Notes: generated by a model from the letters alone, not told the origin. A stretch of DNA of 64,000 nucleotides from Byssothecium circinans (GCA_010015675.1 ML977013.1:153816-217815); one strand, 5' to 3'; counted from the first letter of the stretch, positions 44,340-56,216 are shown. Numbers and translations are program-made.

Positions 44340-46283
44340 ATGCGGCTTCTACAGCTCCTTCTTCCGTGCGTTTCAGTCGCCTACGCGGTCAACCTTACCG
44401 ACTATGAATATGTCATCGTGGGCTCGGGGGCTGGCGGGGGGCCCCTCGCTGCCCGTCTCGCTCTCGCGGGCCACAAGACTCTTCTCTTGGAAGCTGGTGA
44501 CGATCAAGGCGCGAATTTAAACTACACTGTTCCCGCCTTCAACGCACGCGCTTCCGAAGACCTGAATCTGTCCTGGAACTTCTTCGTTCGCCACTATGCC
44601 GACGATGAGAGGCAGGCACGCGACTTCAAGACTTCATACGAAACGCCTAATGGGGGAGAGTACACTGGTCTAAGTCCGCCGCCTGGGTCCAAGATGAAGG
44701 GCACGCTGTACCCACGTGTGGGAGGTTTGGGAGGATGCACGGCGCACAACGCACTGATTGCTGTGTACCCGCATCAGAGCGATTTCGAATACGTGCAGAG
44801 CCTTACGGGAGATGCATCGTGGTCGCCGAGCAATATGAGGAAGTACTTCACGAAGCTTGAGGATAACCACTACTTGAGTCCGGGGGTTGAGGGCCAAGGC
44901 TACGACGGCTGGCTTGCGACAGAGTATGCGCCCCTCTCCATCGTGGCTACGGACCCACAGCTCCTGAGCGTCATCACTGGCGCTGGTTTCGGGCTTGGGA
45001 ATCTGACCGGTGGAGTGTTCGATCTTGCATCGTTGCTTGCGGGTAATGCGAATGCGGATACCGAGGCAAGAGACACCAAGCCGGGTCTCTTCCAGATTCC
45101 TATCTCGACGAACGATGGCACAAGAACGGGATCCAGGGAGTTCGTGTTGGCTGTCAGCGAGGCAAAGGACGAGAGTGGCGCGAAGAGATACCCTCTGGAT
45201 GTCAGACTGAACTCCCACGTCACCAAGATTACTTTCGACAACTCAGTTTCTCCTCCGCGCGCCACGGGCGTGGAGTTCCTCGATGGCCAGTTCCTGTACA
45301 GAGCGAGCCCGAAGTCGAACGGCGCAACTGGTACTCCCGGCTCCGTGACCGCATCGCGCGAAGTCATTATCTCCGCAGGAACCTACAACTCGCCTCAGTT
45401 GCTCAAACTCAGCGGTGTTGGCCCAGCAGACGAACTCAAAAAATTCAACATCCCCGTCGTCGTCGACTTGCCCGGCGTAGGCACCAATCTGCAAGACCAC
45501 TACGAGACATCGGTCCAAGGCACAGTGCCCAGCAACTTCACCGCTCTAGAAGGCTGCAACTTCCAAGGCAACGACCAGGACGCCTGTCTCGAGCGATGGC
45601 AGAACCCCCCTGCAGGCGATAAAGGAACCTACGCATCTCCGGGCCTGGGCGCCACCATGTTCTACAAGAGCAGCGCTTCTGCGGATGGCGACTGGGACAC
45701 TTTCGTCTTCGGCGGTCCCGTCAACTTCCGTGGATACTTCCCCAATTACGCCTACAATGCCACCGTGGCGCACGACACGTTTACCTGGGCGATTCTGAAG
45801 TCTCACCCGAGGAATACTGCTGGTACCGTCACTCTGCGCTCCGCAGACCCGCTCGACGTCCCGGATATCGCGTACAACTACTTCGACACTGGCGTGGGCG
45901 ACTATGAGGCTGATATCACGGCCATGTCGGAAGCGATTGGTCTTGCGCGCGACTCGTTTGCTCGCCAGCTCGTGCCCATCGAGGAAGTGCTGCCCGGCGC
46001 TGATGTCACGAGCAAAGAGGCGCTTTCGGATTACATCAAGGATACCACCTGGGGCCACCATGCGTCTTCGACGTGCCCGATCGGTGCTGATGATGACCCG
46101 TTGGCGGTTCTTGATAGCAGTTTTAGGGTTAGGGGGACTGCGGGGTTGAGGGTCGTTGATGCCTCCGTCTTCCCGAAGATTCCGGGGACGTTTACCGCCG
46201 TGTCGACGTATATGGTTGCGGAGAAGGCGGCGGATGTCATTTTGAGCCAATTGGAATCGGGCTCGAATTCTACGGGGGCTTGA
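44340..46283 (+). CDS. Secreted GMC-family FAD oxidoreductase (647 aa)
   Basis: Intronless. Residues 1-16 form a signal peptide (RLLQLLLPCVSVAYA). The FAD-binding beta-alpha-beta motif follows at once (YVIVGSGAGGGPLAARLA), then LLLEAGDD. GMC signatures are GGLGGCTAHNALIA (signature 1) and SAGTYNSPQLLKLSGVGP (signature 2). Near the C-terminus WGHHASSTCPIG contains the active-site His (His573 or His574), followed by RVVDASVFPKIPGTFTA. The usual second catalytic His/Asn region reads GTFTA, as in a subgroup of fungal GMC enzymes. Members oxidise alcohols or sugars and give H2O2 (CAZy AA3). Substrate unknown; several N-glycosylation sequons are present. Confidence 0.92.
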   Translation: MRLLQLLLPCVSVAYAVNLTDYEYVIVGSGAGGGPLAARLALAGHKTLLLEAGDDQGANLNYTVPAFNARASEDLNLSWNFFVRHYADDERQARDFKTSYETPNGGEYTGLSPPPGSKMKGTLYPRVGGLGGCTAHNALIAVYPHQSDFEYVQSLTGDASWSPSNMRKYFTKLEDNHYLSPGVEGQGYDGWLATEYAPLSIVATDPQLLSVITGAGFGLGNLTGGVFDLASLLAGNANADTEARDTKPGLFQIPISTNDGTRTGSREFVLAVSEAKDESGAKRYPLDVRLNSHVTKITFDNSVSPPRATGVEFLDGQFLYRASPKSNGATGTPGSVTASREVIISAGTYNSPQLLKLSGVGPADELKKFNIPVVVDLPGVGTNLQDHYETSVQGTVPSNFTALEGCNFQGNDQDACLERWQNPPAGDKGTYASPGLGATMFYKSSASADGDWDTFVFGGPVNFRGYFPNYAYNATVAHDTFTWAILKSHPRNTAGTVTLRSADPLDVPDIAYNYFDTGVGDYEADITAMSEAIGLARDSFARQLVPIEEVLPGADVTSKEALSDYIKDTTWGHHASSTCPIGADDDPLAVLDSSFRVRGTAGLRVVDASVFPKIPGTFTAVSTYMVAEKAADVILSQLESGSNSTGA

Positions 46284-46493
46284 TGGGGTTGTTCATAGGC
46301 GCCTGGACTGTCCAAGAGGACTGCAAAGGATTGAGCTGGTAGCTAGATGTTAATTCATTTTAAGAACTTGTAATGCATGCGATTTAACACAACTGATGGC
46401 TTTGTTTGGAAAGAATTCTCGATCAAATTGGTGAATTAGACAGATATAAACACTATGAAGGACTGGCCCGGCCTCGGTCTTTACGATACCGCT

Positions 46494-47379
46494 TTAGACT
46501 TTGGACTTGACGAACGCAGCAGCTGCGGGAGCATCGATCTCGTAGTTCCTGTGCTCTGCGGTGATGATGATGCCGTTATCGCAGATGTTGTCGCCATCGT
46601 GGCAGATGATGAGAATCTTGTTGGCAGCGACTGGACCGAAACCCTCGTCGCGGTCGGCATCACCGAAGGTGACGACTACGAGGAGTGAGTGAGTGAGTGA
46701 CGAAAAACACTACTTGTAGGAGGGGATGACTTACCAGCGTTCACTCGGGCAGCCACACTGGCCGATAGTTTCTGCGTGGCAGTGTGGACGAGCTGAGCTC
46801 CCTGGCTATAGCCCGAAACCACGATCTTGGTCGAAGGGCACTTCGACGCAGCCTGTATCCCGTGATGAGCTTCAATGATACCTATTCGTTTTCGTGTAAA
46901 CTTACAGTGTTGATTAGATTCAACATAGTCTCAGCACCCTTTGCATCACCACCAGCCAAGAAGCCAAACACATCGGCCGGGTAGGCGACGCCCTGAATCG
47001 CCAGTCGGCTCGCTCCTCCCACAGCACTCGCCAGAGCGTTGAAGAAAGTTGGACCTTCTGATGCAGCATCACCGACATTACCGTCTTGGGTCGTTCCTCG
47101 GGCGTAGATGACGGTGATGTCGCGGCAAGGAGTGCCGTCGGTGAGCTGGTTGAATGTATCGCCGGCGAATTGTCGCGGGCTTAGTGACACAGAGCGCTTG
47201 GAAGCATCTTCTTCAGCCTCGAGCTGTTGGGCGTACTCATTAATAGTGAGGTTATTGTCCAGCAAATCGGTGATGGGGAAGCTGGCTCCCGTTGCAGCTG
47301 CTGGTGCGGGAGCAGGCGCGGCCAGCGCTGTGGTGAGGAGCGCTGAGGCTGCGAGGAGGGACTGGATCGATGACCTCAT
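46494..47379 (-). CDS. Secreted cutinase-like CE5 esterase (257 aa)
   Basis: Exons: 46906-47379, 46735-46852 and 46494-46675; all junctions keep frame. A signal peptide (MRSSIQSLLAASALLTTALA) is followed by an Ala/Pro stretch and a pro-region with a likely Kex2 site at SKR near residue 72. The mature part has IYARGTTQDGNVG, then the nucleophile motif GYSQGAQ (Ser174). Cys222 and Cys229 frame the catalytic Asp226 (HDGDNIC), and His239 lies in EHRNY; the 13-residue Asp-His spacing equals that of Fusarium cutinase. CE5 covers cutinases and acetylxylan esterases. The extra C-terminal Ala-rich tail is short. It acts outside the cell on cutin or acetylated polymers. The last intron contains a GAGT microsatellite. 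Confidence 0.92.
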
Positions 47380-48298
47380 CTTGAAACAATAGAAGTCCCA
47401 GGCCTCAAGTCTTCAGCGACTGTGATATTATTATTGCAAATTTTGGAGGGAAGAGGATGAGGATGCACTAGCTCCCTTCTCTCAAGGGAGATCTGCTACT
47501 TGTATATTTTCAGTCACACCTCCGCCGTTCATCCTCTTAAGCATATTTTACCTGTTTGTTCGATCTCCAGCGCCAGCGTTCCAGGTCCTGTCACGCTCCT
47601 GCCAGTTAAGTGCTTGTCGTAGACCTTGGCAAGTCTTCGGTCCGGTCCGTTCGAGGCATTGCTCCTACATTGCATCCAATTGGCTTCCTAGAATACTTGA
47701 AACTAGGTGAAGGGTGCCTGGCGCTTCGGAACCTACGCTATGGTGCGTGGCTACCGCCGATCTTAAGAGGCGACATGCTTTGCAAACAATATTGGAAAAT
47801 ATTGACCTGCCTCTTCGCGTTGGTATTGGATACATTGTCGTGAACACGTGGGCGGAGGATACGTAATTGGCACCGAACTAGGTATTGTGCTTTCGGCCGT
47901 CGAACGGAGATATCACCGTAGAAATGAAGTCGACGTGGTGTGCAGGGCGGCGTGAGAGACAGTCGAGACGAGATTGGCAGGTTCATTGTTCATGCAGTCA
48001 GGGGTATGCCGGAATACGAGTGGGGGCGTTTACCCCACTAACATTCTGGAATACTTGGACTTCTGGAAGATGAGACTCGAATTCGGCGCCAATATTTGGA
48101 GACAATAATGTGGTGGATGAAGAATCAAGATGGTGATGGAAATTGGTTGCTAAGACTGACATGATGAAACAGTGTGTGGGCGGGGAAGCCGTCATCCAGT
48201 GCGCCAATCATCGTAGAATGCGCATATTCCGCGCCGAACAGCCACTTCACTCTACCATCCATCCCTATGTGCATACACGTCTACTTAACCTGACTCTC
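47380..48298. other. Intergenic region
   Basis: About 0.9 kb between the cutinase start and the 3' end of the symporter gene. It presumably contains the cutinase promoter. No coding frame or RNA is supported. Confidence 0.45.
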
Positions 48299-50702
48299 TT
48301 ACTTCCGCCTTCTTTCAGTAAAAGCCCTCGTCGCATGCCACACTCCCCTAGCTCCTTTAAGAATCTCATACCTCCCATCATACAACGGATACACCACAAT
48401 CGCCGCAAACGCAAAGAACTGCCAAAAGATAGCAACCACAACCCATCCCGAAAAGAAAGACTTTGTAAAAATGTAGTCACGATACAGCGGCATTGGCCAT
48501 GCGATGAACGTCACCAAGACAATGACGACGAACCATATCCACGCAACGCGGTGCCACCAGTGCAACTTTCGAAGAGTTAGCTCGTCGAAGTGATGCTGGA
48601 CTTCATCTAAAGGTACTGATGTTGCTAAGTTATCGGATTCTACAAAGAAGATTTTGGGATTCTTTTCTTGGACGGAAGCGCCGCGGACGGGATCGTGCGC
48701 TATTGGGAAGACGCCGATTTCACCGTCTGTCTGTGCGTCATTCGGGTGCGCTGTACCGATCTCCTTGGGGGCAGAATCAGCGCTCGTCGCATCACTGGAT
48801 GAATTTGGCCCCTGCACTGAACTACTCTTCGCGAGCTGTGCTTCGTCAGCGAGCTCGATGCGCAGGAAGATACGCCAGTCGAACTTGGACGGCTTGTAGA
48901 GGGATATCAAGACGGAGTAGAGTGCAGGAGAGAAGAAAGACGCTGTCGCGCCATAGAGTGCTGGGATGCCCATTCCTGTGGTCGTCATGTTGACTTCGCC
49001 GTAGAGGGAGTAGGATGTCCCCAGCCAGATTGAAAGACCTGTGAAGAATCCGAGGATTGGAGATATGATTGCAGCGAGACGGGTCTGGCCGAACCAGAGG
49101 AGAGTCAGTGCGAGAGGTATAATTCCGGGGCATGATAGAATGGTTCGGAAGTAGCCGATCCACGTCATATTGGCTCCACCATAGTTGAGGGCGAGGGCGA
49201 CGCCAGTGACTGCACTAAGTCAGTGTGTGTTGGAGGCTAGACTTGAGTGTTACATACTAAAGCAGCCGTGGAAAATGACGGTCGAGTGACTAACTCGAAC
49301 CAGTTTTTTGTCCGAAGCCTTTGGATTGATGTAGGTCTTGTAAACGTCAAAGGAGAGGATACTGCTAACGGCAATCATAGAAGACGAGACCGTGCTCGTG
49401 AGTGCCATGAGCAGAAGGACGAGGAAAGCGTCGATTCCCTTGTTACCAGTAAGCGCTTTGATCGTATACGGCATGACCAATCCAGCGTTGACCTGCACTT
49501 GTGTAAGAGGCGCTGGATATGTTGGCCAGCACCTTATGTTGTGAAGCGCTCGTGCTGTCATGCCGAAAACAGTTCCTAGGCACCAAGGCACACCGAAGAT
49601 AGCCAGCGCTGCTAGATTGTAACCGGGAACCGTTGCGTTGACTTCGGTTGCGAATGACTTTTGCCAGAAAGCAGTGTCCTCAAGGGGACATCAGTAACAG
49701 AGCACAGGGAAACGAGACCAGGGCCATGCGCTTACCATGACGACAAGAGCGAGATTGCCAAATTTGAGGATCAAGGCCCAGATAATCGCTTCCTTAGACT
49801 TGAAGGTTAGAACTGATCCTTCGTAGTTACCAGCGATGTAATTGTTCGCTGCATTCGCAACGACCTTGTCGTATAGACCTCCAAGGCCTCCAACAGCATC
49901 GTTCGTCAATGTTGTCAAGGTGAAGTAGATGATGAGTACCAGCGCGGCAGCGCGATTGTCGTATGCAGGTAATCAGTTAGGAAGGTGGCCTTGAGACCAC
50001 CCACTGCGGTATAGAGCACCACTATCCAATACTCGTAAGCACATTTCTCCGTCAAATTGTAACTAACTGTATGCTTACCTCCTAGGGGTATCAAAACCGT
50101 AGCCGTAGCAAAATGCATCCCCGATATCCCAAAAATGAGCTGCGATCCTGTCAAGATCATTGACGCACACCCAAAAACATTATTCGTAATGTTCAGCAAA
50201 ATAAAAATCACATGGCCCACCCACCCATACCTCATCTTGATGATCTCCAGAGACGTATGCGCATACGGAACCCGAATCTTCGCCAACACTCCCAGCGCCG
50301 CCATCAGCGCAATCTGAAAGCAAAGACCAGTAGCCCACCACTACCACACACAAACAAATCAGTACTTCCCACCATCTTAATAGCTAATCCACCTGGAATC
50401 ATTCACTTACCAAGGGCACGGCAATCCCATATCGATAGCACATAGCCGCCGCAAATACCGTCTCGTTAATCCACATCCACGACGAAAAACACCGCAGAGG
50501 CTGTTAACCCCGTTCCTACCGTCCGATTCGCAACCATGAACATCTCGGAGGTTCCGGAGTCTTTGGCTAGGTAGGCCCGTTGGATCTTGAGCGCGATGAG
50601 GATTACGCCGCAGAAGGCGATGCCGAGGCCGATGAGCATGCCGTATCCAGTTGATTGCGGTATGAGCTCTTCGCCCGCAACCATGAGCTGGAGAGACGAC
50701 AT
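48299..50702 (-). pseudogene. DUR3-like sodium:solute (urea/polyamine) symporter with two frame breaks
   Basis: Readable exons: 50411-50702, 50079-50340, 49736-50021, 49258-49678 and 48299-49209, with good splice sites. The sequence is a clear SSF transporter of the Dur3 type: TSEMFMVANRTVGTGLTASAV, SSWMWINETV, YGWVGHVIFILLNITNN, VGGLKATFLTDYLHTTIA, DTAFWQKSFA, VPWCLGTVFG and GLVMPYTIKALTG, with 13-15 hydrophobic segments. Two breaks were found. At 50485-50489 a run of five A (T on the coding strand) has one base too many between ASAVF and SSWMW. Near 49945-49952 the coding strand reads GCGCTGCCGCGCTGG, where an 8-nt near-duplication (or one lost base) shifts frame. Two breaks suggest decay; sequencing error is the alternative. 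Confidence 0.7.
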
Positions 50703-51446
50703 CGTGTGCAGTATGTGTCTAAGAGATGTGGAGGTAGTGTGACGCTAGAGGATATGGAGATGGGATTGTCCAGCAGCGCCAGGGCTTGTCGGGAGACTTG
50801 GGATGCGGGAAATGCTTCTTGAAGTACGTACCAAGGACGCTTATACATGGTACGGCGTTCTACTCCGACACGCTATCGGTCTACACGTTTACTACTCATG
50901 CGCACCGGTGGAGTCGGGAGTCCCGTTTTTTCCACTCTCTGTGATAGGCACACTTCTTAGATGATCGTTAGGGCCTTATTGGTTCGCTGGGTGTGAGATT
51001 TGCACGGGACTCCGACTTCAGGGGTTTCCACTACGCTCCTCAAGTAAGGTACCCACAGGTGTTTTGAATGATACACTGATGAGTTGAGATCACGACATCG
51101 CTAAAGCGTTTCCAAACGAACCATGCGTGCCACGCAGAGCAAAATCGTCGTTCATGCATGTAATGCGATAAATAGTGCTATTGCGTGCGAAGCGTTGTAA
51201 GGAAGTGTCCATGATAAGGCGGGGCTTTTGAGTGCTTGGTTGGCTAAGGTGGGAGTTGACGTCGTCTGAGATGGGTGGATCCCTGCATTCGCGTGCGAGG
51301 TGCGTACGATGGCGAATCTTGAGGGCAAACTTTTGGATATCAGAGTTGGACAAGATAACTCGGATATGCTGTGACTCTCTTCTGGGATCGAATTTTCGAC
51401 AGTGTATCGGTAGTTTTAGGTCGTGAAGTCCTTCTCACAGCCCACC
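50703..51446. promoter_or_regulatory. Divergent promoter with GATA-type sites
   Basis: The space between the symporter start and the monooxygenase start. HGATAR motifs occur at 50942-50947 (TGATAG), 51166-51171 (CGATAA) and 51212-51217 (TGATAA). AreA/Nit2-type nitrogen regulators bind such sites in filamentous fungi. Short frames here are not supported. Confidence 0.4.
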
Positions 51447-52949
51447 ATGGCGACCAACACAACATCACCTACCAGTGTATGTCTACGCGGAACTTCGACA
51501 TTCTCATTCGCTAACCTTTCTCAGAATGAAAGCGTCCCTAAAAAGGAAATGCTTCTCAACGCCTTCGTAATGAACACCCCAAGCCATCTCGCCGCAGGCC
51601 TCTGGCGCCACCCACGCAGCAAAACCGACAATTACAAGAAGTTATCCTTCTGGACCGATCTAGCAAAGTTACTCGACGATGCCAACTTCCACGCCATGTT
51701 CATCGCCGATACCTTAGGACCATACGACGTCTACAAAGGCCCTGCCAACGTTATTCCTGCTCTCGCAGCAGGCGCCCAATTTCCCGTGAATGACCCGCTG
51801 TATCTCGTTCCAGCCATGGCATCTGTTACGCGGAACTTGATCTTCGGTGCCACGGCTAGTGCCACATATGAGAAGCCGTATGTACTTGCGCGAAGGTTCT
51901 CCACCGTCGACCATCTAGCGGAGGGCAGAGTGGCATGGAACATAGTGACTTCGTACCTGGACAGCGCAGCACGGAACCATGGTTTGAAAGAGCAGATACC
52001 GCATGATGAGCGCTACGCCATTGCCCACGAGTACATGGACGTCGTGTACAAGCTGTGGGAGGGAAGCTTCCGAGACGGCGCTGTGTTAGTAGACCGCGAG
52101 TCTGGAACGTATATCGCACCCGATGCCGTCCGACAGATCCTCCATAAAGGAAAGTACTTCGAGGTTCCAGGGCCGCATTTTTGTGAGCCGTCGCCGCAGC
52201 GCACACCGTTTTTGTTCCAGGCTGGTGTTTCCGAGGCCGGGAATGGATTTGGAGGGAAGCATGGCGAGGCGATTTTTGTGGGGGGTCAGACGCCGGAGAT
52301 TGTGAAGGAAACGGTGGATAATATTCGACAGGTTGCTCAGCGTGAAGGGAGAGATCCGTCGCATATTAAGGTTATGGTGGGTATTGGTGTTATTGTTGCG
52401 GCGACGGATGAAGAGGCTGAGGAACAGAGACGCGAGTTCATCAAGTATTCTGATCAAGAAGGGGCGCTTGCACTGTTTGGCGGCTGGACTGGGGTGGACT
52501 TGTCAACACACTCTGATGACGAAGATTTCCGCCTTAGCGACTCTCCGCGGCTGCAGTCACTTGTTCGGCGATGGGCTGACACGGTCCCCGGAACAGACAA
52601 CGAGCCCTGGACGAAGAGGAGGATTGTCGAGTATTTGAGTCTTGGGGGAATGCAGGCGAAAATTATTGGTGGGCCAAAGAAGGTCGCGGATGAAGTGGAA
52701 CGGTGGTTTGATATTTCTGGTGTGGATGGGTTTAACCTTGCGCATGTTGTTAACCCGGGGACTTTTGAGGATATTATTAAATACCTCTTGCCGGAGCTTC
52801 AGAAGAGAGGCAGGTTTAGGACAAAGATTGAGAAAGAAGGAGTGGCTGCGAGGGAAGTGTTTCTCGGGTCGAGAAGGTTGCTGGATGATCATCCTGGGAG
52901 CAAGTTCAAGTGGGAAGCAGGTGAAGAGCTTCCAAAATACCAGCAATGA
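51447..52949 (+). CDS. FMN-dependent monooxygenase, NtaA/SnaA/DmoA type (484 aa)
   Basis: Exon 1 is 51447-51476 and exon 2 is 51525-52949. The 48-nt intron (GTATGT, GCTAACC branch, CTCAG) is a multiple of three without a stop, so an unspliced frame is also open. The protein has the luciferase-like TIM-barrel pattern: LLNAFVMNTPSHLAAGLW, FHAMFIADTLGPYDVY, VARRFSTVDHLAEGR-like sequence (VLARRFSTVDHL) and RVAWNIVTSYLDSAARN. QRTPFLFQAGVSEAGNGFG and GGPKKVADEVERWFD follow. This is the two-component, FMNH2-using family that attacks chelators, sulfides or other small N/S compounds. Substrate unknown. The divergent position next to a urea/polyamine-type transporter suggests nitrogen or sulfur scavenging. 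Confidence 0.88.
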   Translation: MATNTTSPTSVCLRGTSTFSFANLSQNESVPKKEMLLNAFVMNTPSHLAAGLWRHPRSKTDNYKKLSFWTDLAKLLDDANFHAMFIADTLGPYDVYKGPANVIPALAAGAQFPVNDPLYLVPAMASVTRNLIFGATASATYEKPYVLARRFSTVDHLAEGRVAWNIVTSYLDSAARNHGLKEQIPHDERYAIAHEYMDVVYKLWEGSFRDGAVLVDRESGTYIAPDAVRQILHKGKYFEVPGPHFCEPSPQRTPFLFQAGVSEAGNGFGGKHGEAIFVGGQTPEIVKETVDNIRQVAQREGRDPSHIKVMVGIGVIVAATDEEAEEQRREFIKYSDQEGALALFGGWTGVDLSTHSDDEDFRLSDSPRLQSLVRRWADTVPGTDNEPWTKRRIVEYLSLGGMQAKIIGGPKKVADEVERWFDISGVDGFNLAHVVNPGTFEDIIKYLLPELQKRGRFRTKIEKEGVAAREVFLGSRRLLDDHPGSKFKWEAGEELPKYQQ

Positions 52950-54205
52950 GCGTACAACTCTTCAAAAGGCTAGGGAGTCAAAAATTGACGTTGTGATGTT
53001 CGTTGACACTCAAATGCTCCTTGTTGTGGACAGTATATACCCCTCCTCTCTCGCAACAGCCCCAGAGCACGCACCCCACTTATAATACATGCAAACGCCC
53101 TCTCCACACCACATCTCTTACCCAAATATCTCAATTCTTCCACGCCCTAATTATCCAGTATATATACTTATTACCACCACCAATTTTTAATTCAAAACAA
53201 GCCAAAGACGCTAGCACGGCCAACTGGGTAGAGGACACCACAAATTCTCCCAGCCGGATATAGTAGCAAACAGTGTAGCGTTCGAGTCCCACTTCAGTCT
53301 AGTTAATTTCTACGTTTCTCTATAATATGAAATTTAATTAGTAGTGGTGAGTTGAAAGTCCCCCGCTTAGTTGGGCAAGTTCAGATAAAACTTCAACAAG
53401 TAACGTTGTGAGAGGTTTTCTGGTCGATGGTGTCGTCGATTCTTTTTGGGATTTTTTTTTGGACATTTTTAACGCTGCGATCTCAACGTATGAGAGACGA
53501 AAAAGAGATAAAAAAAGACTACTCTGTACAGGTAAGGGCCACTAGGAGTGCAAGTGAGCATGAGATGGTGAATCAATCAATGAGATGCCTCCTTCCATAT
53601 AGTTGTCGTTGGTAAGTGCGTTGACACTCCTACGCCTCTCCCTATCAGCCCCATGACATCTTTAAAGTAGCCTTACGGTATGATGAAAGACTCCTTTACT
53701 TAGGAAATCATGTAAATTATTTGGCATTCTAACCACACACAAGTTGTGCGCATACTTAGGTACCCAGCCATCTCTCAAAACGTCCACTACATAGCACTAA
53801 TAAACTTAACAGGCGGCATCTTCCATTTTACAGCAGTCTTCCACCTCAATTATGTTGATTGCCGAGAAGCCAACAAAGTCACAAGGTATCTCGCATTAAT
53901 TGGACCGAGGTGTGACCTAGCATCATCAGGATTCGGCTAGTGTGAGGGTCAAAAGGCACCTATGAGGCAAGTCATCCGCCCCTGCATCGTGAAAATCCCC
54001 ACTCCAAGGTTTCTCCATTACCCGGATGATTATCCGCGTCTAGATTTCCGACCTTTCGTTGCTGTTCTGCACAAGCCAAAAACGCGGGGAAATGTATAAA
54101 ATGAGCAGCGACCCATATGTGTTCCGCATTGACACTCCTAGTCTTTGGACGTCTCCGGATTTTAGAGTTTAGTATTGTTTGTTGTTCAGAGTTTGCCTTG
54201 TTAAG
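52950..54205. other. Intergenic region
   Basis: About 1.25 kb, AT-rich around 53150-53560. A tRNA-like stretch at 53215-53292 has A- and B-box-like words but no foldable T stem. No gene is supported. The right end is the promoter of the MFS transporter. Confidence 0.45.
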
Positions 54206-56052
54206 ATGGAGTCGAGGAACGAGCATTATGCAACGCATGAGAAGGCGGATGTAGTGAACGACGATGTGCAGAAGTCTGCACATGTTGTAGAGGCTAATGT
54301 CGCGTCTGTGGCTTTGGGTACGTCGGTCGCAATCTTCCTTCGACGAAGACGTTCAACCATAGTTCAGAGAGATGGGACTGACCATCTCCAGCGGCTGCTC
54401 TCGAAGCCCAAGAACCAAAACTCCTCTCCCGCCAGATGATCCAGCTCTACGGCATCATGGCAATTGGCTATCTTGTATCGACGATGAACGGGTTCGATTC
54501 CTCCCTCATGGGCGCCATCAACGCCATGAAGTCGTACCAAAACACCTTCGATCTCGCCGGCGAAGGCGCGTCAACTGGCATCGTTTTCATCGTGTATAAC
54601 CTCGGCCAGATCGCAGCGTTTCCCTTTTGCGGTTTCCTCGCTGATGGATATGGGCGTCGTGTATGCATCTTTGTCGGTTGCGCACTTGTTCTTGTGGGCA
54701 CTGCGGTGCAGGCTCCGGCGAATGTGACGAGTCAGTTTATCGGGGGGCGGTTTTTGCTGGGATTTGGAGCATCGATTGCGTCTGCGGCAGGACCGGCGTA
54801 TACGGTGGAACTTGCGCATCCTGCGTATCGTGGGACGATGGCCGGTAAGTGCATACCCTAGCTTTGTGAGTAAAGCTCATAGTTGGTAGGCATGTATAAC
54901 AACTTCTGGTGGGTTGGTAACATTATCGCGAGTTGGACTACGGTAGGCTTTCTTCTCATTGACTCCCGGTTCATACCTGATAGTCACAGTACGGTACAAA
55001 CCTCCACATGGGCGATTCAGCCTGGGCTTGGCGCATACCCACGGTCGTCCAATGCATCATGCCCGGCATCGCCATGTGCGTCATAATGTTCCTCCCCGAA
55101 TCTCCCCGCTGGCTCATGGCCAAAGACCGCCGCGAAGAAGCCGTCGCCATCATGGCCAAATACCACGGCGACGGCAACCCTAACGCGCCCATTGTCCAAC
55201 TCCAAATCCAAGAAATCACTGACGATTTCTCCGTTTCCCGCAACGATAACCCGTGGTGGGATTTCCGCGAACTCGGAAATACAAAAGCGGCGAGGTATCG
55301 AATCGGTCTTGTGATTTGCATGGCGTTCTTTGGCCAGTGGAGTGGGAATAATGTTGTGTCGTATTTTATGCCTGCTATGATTGAAAACGCGGGGATTACG
55401 GATGTGAAGAAACAGCTTCTCATCAACGCCATTAACCCGATATTTAGTCTCCTCGCTGCTGTCTACGGTGCCACGCTTCTCGATAGGCTCGGGAGACGCA
55501 AGATGTTGTTGGGCGGCTTGGTCGGAGGTCTTGCCGCATATGTCCTTCTCACTGCCTTCACCGCTAGTGCACAGCCTGGAAGCAACCTGGCATACGGCAC
55601 CATTGTCTCTATCTACCTCTTTGGAATCTGTTTTGCTTGGGGATGGACACCGCTTCAAACACTCTATGCCGTCGAGGTCCTGGAGAACCGCACAAGAGCG
55701 AAAGGTTCTGGAATGAATTTCTTGTTCTTGAACGTCGCTATGATGGTGAATACGTTTGGGATTTCTGTGGGGATTAAGGAGATTGGGTGGAAGCTATATG
55801 TGGTGTATATTATTTGGATTTGTGTGGAGATTGTGGTTATTTACTTGTAAGTTTTCTTTTCTCTACCATAGCTATCGGCGGAATGTTTCCTGGTGTGCTG
55901 ACTTGTTGCTTAGCTTCTTCGTTGAGACTGCGGGGAAGACTTTGGAAGAGTTGAAGGATATTTTTGAGGCGAAGAATCCGAGGAAAGCGTCTACTCAGAA
56001 GGTCAAGGTTGCTTTGGATGAGGAAGGGAATGTTCTGAATGTCGATACTTGA
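54206..56052 (+). CDS. MFS sugar transporter, lactose-permease-like group (537 aa)
   Basis: Five exons: 54206-54317, 54392-54844, 54890-54942, 54990-55846 and 55914-56052; all junctions keep frame. Twelve membrane segments are expected. Sugar-porter landmarks are LADGYGRRVC between TM2 and TM3, GRFLLGFGASIA, PESPRWLMAKDRREEA after TM6, DRLGRRKM between TM8 and TM9, and FFVETAGKTLEEL after TM12. The junction ASWTT/YGTNLHMGDSAWAWRIP is typical of the fungal hexose/lactose permease group. It imports sugars or related small molecules by proton symport. The substrate is not predictable. It converges on the FAD monooxygenase gene, 164 bp away. Confidence 0.92.
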
Positions 56053-56216
56053 TAACGTGTCATGACTCAAGCATGAAGCAAATACCTCGATAGCGACTAG
56101 GCTGCGCGAACATTAAGAAGGAAGAGCCAGTATAAGTATGCTATCAGGCGATTAAGTGGCTTCTGCCATGGACTCTTCCACATTTATGCTATTTCATTGC
56201 AGAAAATTACCCGCAA

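Noticed and set aside
45546..46250. Open frame of 234 codons antisense to the GMC oxidoreductase
   Set aside because: Mirrors the codon bias of the intact sense gene and has no recognisable motif.
53215..53292. tRNA-like stretch on the plus strand with GTTCGAGTCC and an A-box-like word
   Set aside because: The B-box word is perfect, but the five-base T stem does not pair and no acceptor stem is found. Not called as a gene.
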